DNA of 24,655 nucleotides from a virus. This document shows, piece by piece, positions 20,630 through 24,655 of this stretch. The position numbers and the translations under genes are program-made. The notes beneath the pieces are model-generated. The model saw only the letters and a program-made list of their open reading frames with translations. It made no database searches and was not told the origin of the DNA. Each line of letters starts with the position of its first letter. Within the stretch, counting starts at the first letter, position 1. The stretch spans positions 1-24,655 of the IMG/VR virus record IMGVR_UViG_3300032323_001142. The stretch is one strand, 5' to 3'.

Positions 20630-22956
20630 GCAGCGTGAGCAATATCATCCATTTTGATAAGGCGACCTTGTTGAAAGCGGCGCTGGATTATGCCCGTATC
20701 GGCTGGCAGGTCTTCCCTACTTACGGGATTAAGGAACTCGATGATGGCAGCCATCAATGCCGTTGTGGGGATGTATCTTGCAAGTCAGCCGGTAAGCACC
20801 CGTATGAGCGGTTTGCACCGCAAGGTCATCATTCCGCGACGACCGATGAGGCAACGATTCGGAAATGGTTTAGCAGTGAATCCGATCTGAATATCTCGAT
20901 CAGCCTGGAGCATTCCAACCTGGTGGCGGTGGATATTGACCCGCGCAACGGCGGGCTGATGACGATGGAGGCATTGGAAGCCAAGCACGGTGATCTGGTG
21001 TCTGACGTGCTGCAACTGACCGCAGGCGGCGGGGAGCATCGGGTGTTTTCCATGCCGAAGAATATGGGGCACCTACCCGGCAAACTCGGGGCAGGCGTGG
21101 ACCTCAAGGCCAATGGCTATATCGTGGCGTGGCCGTCGTTTGGCGTGTCCGGTCTGCAATATGAATGGGAGGCGTCATCTGATCCTCTGGATGGCGCGAT
21201 TCCTTCACCATTACCTGACTGGATCAGAGACCTGGCCTTTGAACGGGTTGAGCCAACGCATCAACCTGGGAGCCGGTTTGCGACACAAGAGCAAATCGAT
21301 GAGCTGCAATCGGCGCTGACTTTTCTGTCAGCCGATGACTACCATCAGTGGGTTAATTTCGGCAATGCACTGAAGTCTCTCGGCGCTGCCGGGTATCAGA
21401 TATGGGATGAATGGTCACGCCGGTCTGAAAAGTATGACGGCAACCAGATGGGCCATAAGTGGCGGTCGTTCAAGCCGGGTGCCTTCAACATTGAGTCGAT
21501 CTTTCATGAGGCTATGGCGGCGGGGTGGCTGAATACCATCAAGATATCGCCAGATGTGGCTATGGTCGAACCCGAATGCCCACCCATTGATGAGTTACCC
21601 CCCGACTACACCTATCAGCACGAACAAAGCGATTTCGATGGCGTATTTGATGCGCCGATTCCTGGCGTATTGGGTGAGTTTGAAGAGTGGGCCTATCGCT
21701 CATCATTGAGCGCAACCCCATCAAGACATGCTGCGCGCATGGCAGCACTGGGGTTTGGGTCGATTGCGCTGGCACGCATCTATAAAACCCAGCGGGACAA
21801 TTATTCCAGCCTGCTGTTGTTGCAGATTGATGATTCTGGTGGCGGCAAGGAAGACTTGAAAACCGCCATTGACAAGGCCATGCGCTTGACTGGGTTACAT
21901 AGCACCCGCATGGGAGGAAGCTGGTACACCAGCGATATCGGTGTCATTTCGGCGCTACATGATAAGCCCGCGCATATCACCATCGTGGATGAGTTTGGCT
22001 TGAAGATTGCCAATTCACGCAAGAAGGGCAACTCAACGGCATCGTCTGCGCTGTCTGCGGTGATGGAGGCATCGACGAAATGCCATTCATCTATCAGTTC
22101 AACCGCTGCTGGCACTCGCGGACTGAGCCGCTCCGATGCGGCCAAGATGCAGATGACCATCGTCAACCCGGGTTTGTCCGTGGTGGCGATGTCAACCAAA
22201 ACCAGCATGATTGAGGCGTTAACCTCTGACGACATTACCAGCGGATTCTTGAATCGCTGGGTCATCATGGTCAACCCGACCGTCACAGAAAAGCCTGATT
22301 ACAGTCGATTCTTCGATGCACAGCCATCGTTCCCGTTACCCGAATCCATTCGGAGATGGGTAGACACGCATTGCCCACTGGCAACGCGGCTGGGTGGTTC
22401 AGCCCCTGAATGCGAAGACGCAAGTGTAGACGTAGACGCCACCATTATCCCTTTCTCAAAACCGGCCCAGGCGCTAGTCATCCAATATCTGGATGACATT
22501 GAGCGGATGAAGTTGGGGGTATTTGCGAGCGCACCGGAAATGACCAAGCGCATGAATGAATCCGCGATGCGGCTTTCTCTCATTGTGGCCTTGAGCGATG
22601 GGAAAAAGACTATCGGCGCTGAACACTTTGCTTGGGCGCGTGACTTCATTACCAGCCATCAGATTGCCGCTTTCCGGGTATTGGCCAGCCAACTGGCTGG
22701 TACGGAATTTGGAAAGCTGCGTAACGCGATTCTTGAGTTCATCCGATCCCGCAATGACGGCAAGCCGGTCACGCGCCGCGATCTTGGGCAGTCATGCCGC
22801 TCATGGAAGGAATCACCCAAGCATCTCCGTGATTCGGCCATTGCTGTGCTGATAGAGGACGGGTTGATAGCGCGGGCCGATGCAGTCACGACTGCTGGCC
22901 GCACCGTCATCACGTACCAGGGCGTTAATCACGATACGGCAGACGATGATTCATAA
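20626..22956 (+). CDS. Prim-Pol primase-helicase (bifunctional replication protein)
   Basis: A 776-residue replication protein. The N-terminal 200 residues form a Prim-Pol domain with the metal-binding D-x-D at Asp103/Asp105 (VDIDPRNGG), the His in GGEHRVF (138) and VDLKANGYIVAWPS (158-171). A Cys-rich loop (CRCGDVSCKSAGKHP) precedes it. Residues 225-300 resemble a PriCT-2-like linker, and the C-terminal half is a DUF3987-like P-loop domain with DDSGGGKEDL (402-411) and IVDEFG (453-458). The P-loop lacks the usual GxxGxGK[TS] pattern. Starts from GTG 20626 overlapping the previous TGA; GTG at 20635 is possible. It probably opens and primes the origin, perhaps at the GTAGACA cluster just downstream. 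Confidence 0.88.
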   Translation: MSSVSNIIHFDKATLLKAALDYARIGWQVFPTYGIKELDDGSHQCRCGDVSCKSAGKHPYERFAPQGHHSATTDEATIRKWFSSESDLNISISLEHSNLVAVDIDPRNGGLMTMEALEAKHGDLVSDVLQLTAGGGEHRVFSMPKNMGHLPGKLGAGVDLKANGYIVAWPSFGVSGLQYEWEASSDPLDGAIPSPLPDWIRDLAFERVEPTHQPGSRFATQEQIDELQSALTFLSADDYHQWVNFGNALKSLGAAGYQIWDEWSRRSEKYDGNQMGHKWRSFKPGAFNIESIFHEAMAAGWLNTIKISPDVAMVEPECPPIDELPPDYTYQHEQSDFDGVFDAPIPGVLGEFEEWAYRSSLSATPSRHAARMAALGFGSIALARIYKTQRDNYSSLLLLQIDDSGGGKEDLKTAIDKAMRLTGLHSTRMGGSWYTSDIGVISALHDKPAHITIVDEFGLKIANSRKKGNSTASSALSAVMEASTKCHSSISSTAAGTRGLSRSDAAKMQMTIVNPGLSVVAMSTKTSMIEALTSDDITSGFLNRWVIMVNPTVTEKPDYSRFFDAQPSFPLPESIRRWVDTHCPLATRLGGSAPECEDASVDVDATIIPFSKPAQALVIQYLDDIERMKLGVFASAPEMTKRMNESAMRLSLIVALSDGKKTIGAEHFAWARDFITSHQIAAFRVLASQLAGTEFGKLRNAILEFIRSRNDGKPVTRRDLGQSCRSWKESPKHLRDSAIAVLIEDGLIARADAVTTAGRTVITYQGVNHDTADDDS

Positions 22957-23184
22957 GCGTAGACATGAGGACAAGTGTAGACACGCTGTTGTCTACACCA
23001 AAACCCGCGTCATCCGTGGCGTACAGGCTTGCGTAGACAAAAGACGCACGTTAATAAACACCTCCTATCTACCCCATATAAATATAAAAGAGAGAGAGAG
23101 TTATCTCCTGTCTACATTAAGGCTCTATGCCAGTAATGGCGGGCTTCTTGGTGTAGACAAAATTTTGTCTACACATGTCTGCAC
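22957..23184. repeat. Iteron-like GTAGACA cluster, candidate replication origin
   Basis: Seven perfect copies of GTAGACA/TGTCTAC occur in about 215 bases of gene-free DNA. Two form identical inverted pairs GTGTAGACA-N6-TGTCTACAC (22975-22998 with spacer CGCTGT, and 23151-23174 with spacer AAATTT, the latter fully palindromic). Single sites are at 22957-22965, 23031-23039 and 23109-23117, with a one-mismatch site at 23176-23184. An AT-rich stretch with an AG-repeat (about 23049-23100) lies between the pairs, like a DNA unwinding element. The cluster follows the primase-helicase gene, as P4-type origins do. A regulator-binding cluster is the alternative. Confidence 0.6.
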
Positions 23185-23197
23185 CAGCACATAAGCC

Positions 23198-23485
23198 ATG
23201 CCCCGAAAAGCCAGAGTGGATGCCAACCAGGAAGAGATCGTCAGCGCGTTTAGAAAGTGCGGGTTCTCTGTCACCCATTTGCACAGCATCGGCAAGGGAG
23301 TGCCCGATTTGCTGGTGGCCAGGAACTGGCACACGGCGCTTGTGGAAGTGAAAGACGGCAACAAGCCACCCAGCGCAAGAAAGCTGACTGATGACCAAGA
23401 GCGGTTCATCGGTAAGTGGCGCGGCGTTGTGCATATCGTGGAAACCGTAGATGACGTGTTGCGGATTGCTGGGGAGGCGGCGTGA
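23198..23485 (+). CDS. VRR-NUC / PD-(D/E)xK nuclease
   Basis: A 95-residue single-domain nuclease. The VRR-NUC pattern is visible as GKGVPDLLV (Pro36, Asp37), followed by LVEVKDG with Glu50 and Lys52, the catalytic metal-binding and Lys residues, and a final helix (DDVLRIAGEAA). Such small proteins are thought to act as structure-specific nucleases, for instance on Holliday junctions or during replication restart. It starts just after the iteron-like cluster with no strong ribosome binding site, so transcription or translation may depend on that region. Identification is based on motifs and size. Confidence 0.85.
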   Translation: MPRKARVDANQEEIVSAFRKCGFSVTHLHSIGKGVPDLLVARNWHTALVEVKDGNKPPSARKLTDDQERFIGKWRGVVHIVETVDDVLRIAGEAA

Positions 23486-23613
23486 AACCCATCCTCACCC
23501 ACATCCTATCCGCAGCGCTGGTCATGCTGACACTGTTGGCGATTGTGGCAATGCTGCCGTTTGGGATTGTCATCGCCTTATTGAATCAGGAGAAAAACCA
23601 CGATGCAGGATGA
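23482..23613 (+). CDS. Small membrane peptide (43 residues)
   Basis: Read from a GTG at 23482 overlapping the nuclease stop (GTGA) and preceded by GGGGAGGCGGC, an excellent ribosome binding site. The peptide has one long hydrophobic segment (about residues 8-34, ILSAALVMLTLLAIVAML then PFGIVIALL) and a short polar C-terminus. It overlaps the next start by 11 bases. No family is known; possible roles are membrane docking of phage functions or modulating the host envelope. Confidence 0.6.
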   Translation: MKPILTHILSAALVMLTLLAIVAMLPFGIVIALLNQEKNHDAG

Positions 23614-23872
23614 GACAGGCCAAGCAAAGTACGGAACGGATTCGTATTCGTTGACGCTGTTTAACGATCGAGGCGCAAAGCTGGCGAAGGTCTGGCTGGG
23701 CAATCTTGGCTTGGTACGCGCCACCGAGATTGCACGGGAAAAAGTACAGGCGGGCGAGGCGCATTCGTTCGTCGTGGAGCGCGTGCTGATGAACTCGATG
23801 GACACTAGAGAATCGTGGCAAGCAAAAGGCACGGGTAGATATTCAGACGGTAAACCTTACGAGGGAAAGTGA
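23603..23872 (+). CDS. Small hypothetical early protein
   Basis: An 89-residue protein starting MQDETGQAKYGTDSYSLTLF, with ATG 23603 behind AGGAGAAAAACCACG. It has alternating strands and a helix (NLGLVRATEIAREKVQAGEA) and a C-terminal polar segment. Its TGA overlaps the next ATG as TGATG. I do not recognise a family. It lies among replication accessory genes and may serve in nucleotide or DNA metabolism, which is a guess. Confidence 0.6.
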   Translation: MQDETGQAKYGTDSYSLTLFNDRGAKLAKVWLGNLGLVRATEIAREKVQAGEAHSFVVERVLMNSMDTRESWQAKGTGRYSDGKPYEGK

Positions 23873-24258
23873 TGAGTAACTGGGCAGAAGATCAAGCGCA
23901 TTTCATGCTGGCGGGCGGGCAAACCGTCAACCGGATCAATCAGGATCAAATGGAGCGCTACAAGCACCACATCATCGAGGAGGCTAACGAGATCGAAGAT
24001 GCCTGGGCCGAGGGCGACATGCTGAAGGTGTTGGATGGGGCGGTGGATACCATCGTCGTCTGCATCGGCCTGATTCGCAGCATGGGTATCAATCCGAATG
24101 AAGCCTGGAACGCGGTGCATGGGGCGAATATGCGGAAGGTTGTGGATGGGAAGGTATACCGCCGCGCTGACGGGCAGATTGGTAAGCCACCCGGCTGGTA
24201 CGGGCCTGAGAATGAACTGAAGGTGATGCTGGATCGTGCGGGGTTTAGCCAGAAATGA
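23872..24258 (+). CDS. MazG-like nucleoside triphosphate pyrophosphohydrolase
   Basis: A 128-residue MazG/PRA-PH-like protein. The metal-binding helix motif is HHIIEEANEIEDAW (Glu36, Glu37, Glu40), followed by KVLDGAVDTIVVCIGL with Asp55 and Asp59, the second half of the catalytic site. The C-terminal GKVYRRADGQIGKPPGWYGP is typical of phage members. It probably removes damaged or unwanted NTPs, or affects alarmone and nucleotide signalling during infection. The start at 23872 overlaps the previous stop and follows GAGGGAAAGTG; the GTG three bases earlier is possible. Confidence 0.85.
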   Translation: MSNWAEDQAHFMLAGGQTVNRINQDQMERYKHHIIEEANEIEDAWAEGDMLKVLDGAVDTIVVCIGLIRSMGINPNEAWNAVHGANMRKVVDGKVYRRADGQIGKPPGWYGPENELKVMLDRAGFSQK

Positions 24259-24542
24259 AAGCATCTGATTTCTTACAAGCTGGCCTTGATGCAATGAAAG
24301 ATCGTGCCGAAGTGCGTGACCAGCCATCGGGTGAGCGGAGTGCAGCGCGCGCCGCATCAATACTCAGGGCATGGACTGGTAAAGATTGGGTTGAGGCTGA
24401 CGTATGGCGTTGTCTCATGGCCGTGAAGATGGCGCGTGAATCGCAAGGGCAATTGCATATCGATGACCTCATCGACGGTGCGGCGTACTTCGCGCTGTTG
24501 GGTGAGTGCAGGGTGAAGACGGAAGGCACTGGCAATGACTGA
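24255..24542 (+). CDS. DUF6378-like phage protein
   Basis: A 95-residue protein whose pattern (DFLQAGLDAMKDRAEVRDQP, then SGERSAARAASILRAWTG, and IDDLIDGAAYFALLGECR at the end) matches my memory of DUF6378. These are all-helical proteins that occur very often beside MazG-like genes in phage early operons, as here, and may share the same enzymatic fold. Their function is not known. The start overlaps the MazG-like stop as ATGA. Confidence 0.78.
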   Translation: MKASDFLQAGLDAMKDRAEVRDQPSGERSAARAASILRAWTGKDWVEADVWRCLMAVKMARESQGQLHIDDLIDGAAYFALLGECRVKTEGTGND

Positions 24543-24594
24543 CTTCTTGCTACTAGCGCTGTTAGGTGTTGGTCTGTTGGGATTGTGGTGGTGA
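24535..24594 (+). CDS. Tiny hydrophobic peptide (19 residues)
   Basis: ATG 24535 lies inside the end of the preceding gene, and the frame ends at TGA 24592-24594, overlapping the next ATG. The peptide MTDFLLLALLGVGLLGLWW is almost entirely a membrane helix. It sits between coupled genes, like other tiny membrane peptides in phage early operons, but lacks a clear ribosome binding site and is short enough to arise by chance. Confidence 0.35.
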   Translation: MTDFLLLALLGVGLLGLWW

Positions 24595-24655
24595 TGGTGT
24601 TCGCTGAGAAACGCGCGGGTCCTCCCGCGCAACCTGCGGGGCGGGTAGTGCGAAC
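24594..24655 (+). CDS. Start of a further early gene, cut by the window end
   Basis: ATG 24594 overlaps the stop of the preceding tiny peptide (TGATG), and the frame is open to the end of the window (MVFAEKRAGPPAQPAGRVVR). Only 20 residues are visible, basic and Pro/Ala-rich. No ribosome binding site is strong here, and no function can be assigned. Confidence 0.4.
   Translation, partial: MVFAEKRAGPPAQPAGRVVR

Noticed and set aside
22424-22438. Further iterons GTGTAGACG/GTAGACG inside the primase gene
   Set aside because: They deviate in the last base and encode Val-Asp repeats; kept out of the candidate origin, as was the single GTAGACA at 22360.
22957-23184. CRISPR array
   Set aside because: The repeats are only 7-9 bases, occur in both orientations and at irregular spacing.
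22880-23194. 104-codon + strand frame over the primase end and the repeat cluster
   Set aside because: It begins inside the primase gene in another frame and is built from the repeated GTAGACA sites (repeated VD and ST residues).

Overview
The window is one continuous stretch of a temperate tailed phage genome with a siphovirus-like, lambdoid layout. The families present (tyrosine integrase, Gp157, DUF669/Sak4-type recombination genes, S24 repressor, Prim-Pol helicase, VRR-NUC, MazG-like, DUF6378) fit a phage of Proteobacteria, most likely gamma or beta. The host cannot be named from the sequence. Coding density is very high and many genes overlap by ATGA, GTGA or TGATG. No tRNA, rRNA, CRISPR array or insertion sequence is visible. 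No gene-free stretch exceeds about 245 bases; the four longest (7764-7998, 10035-10233, 19691-19908, 22957-23197) each hold repeats or inverted repeats and are described.

Region 1 (1-6780, + strand) is the distal end of the late operon: the tail of a fibre-like protein, two small virion-associated proteins, a large tail/hub-like protein, a 254-residue tail protein, a 979-residue central fibre/tip protein with an AT-richer C-terminal tip, and two small end-of-operon genes. Region 2 (6777-15602, - strand) is the leftward early operon, read from right to left. It starts with an LPD29-like protein and small genes, then a recombination block (Sak4-like ATPase, DUF669 SSB-like protein, SF2 helicase, Gp157), a zinc-finger protein, a leader with three consecutive RNA-like hairpins, a run of small accessory genes, an excisionase-like protein and the integrase. 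An attP-like segment lies just upstream of the integrase start.

Region 3 (15603-19465) is the control region. Two divergent sigma70-like promoters at 15644-15689 overlap and share two copies of the 11-mer ACCAAGGTAAT. The rightward one drives a fused helicase/DNA methyltransferase gene. A repressor gene and a membrane DUF6232-like gene lie on the - strand, and a Cro/YdaS-like gene diverges from them. The repressor/Cro intergenic region carries three related 11-mers, one placed against the Cro -10 box exactly as in the methyltransferase promoter. This suggests one immunity repressor controls both regions.

Region 4 (19466-24655, + strand) is the rightward early/replication operon: Cro-like protein, a hairpin-rich leader ending in a terminator-like structure, zinc-finger/HTH proteins, Prim-Pol primase-helicase, an iteron-like cluster of GTAGACA sites beside an AT-rich stretch (candidate replication origin), a VRR-NUC nuclease, small membrane peptides, a MazG-like pyrophosphohydrolase and a DUF6378 protein. 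The window ends inside another short gene.

Phage genes continue on both sides of the integrase and its attP-like segment. The sequence therefore looks like an unintegrated (virion, replicative or metagenomic) genome rather than a prophage cut at its att site; this is inference.
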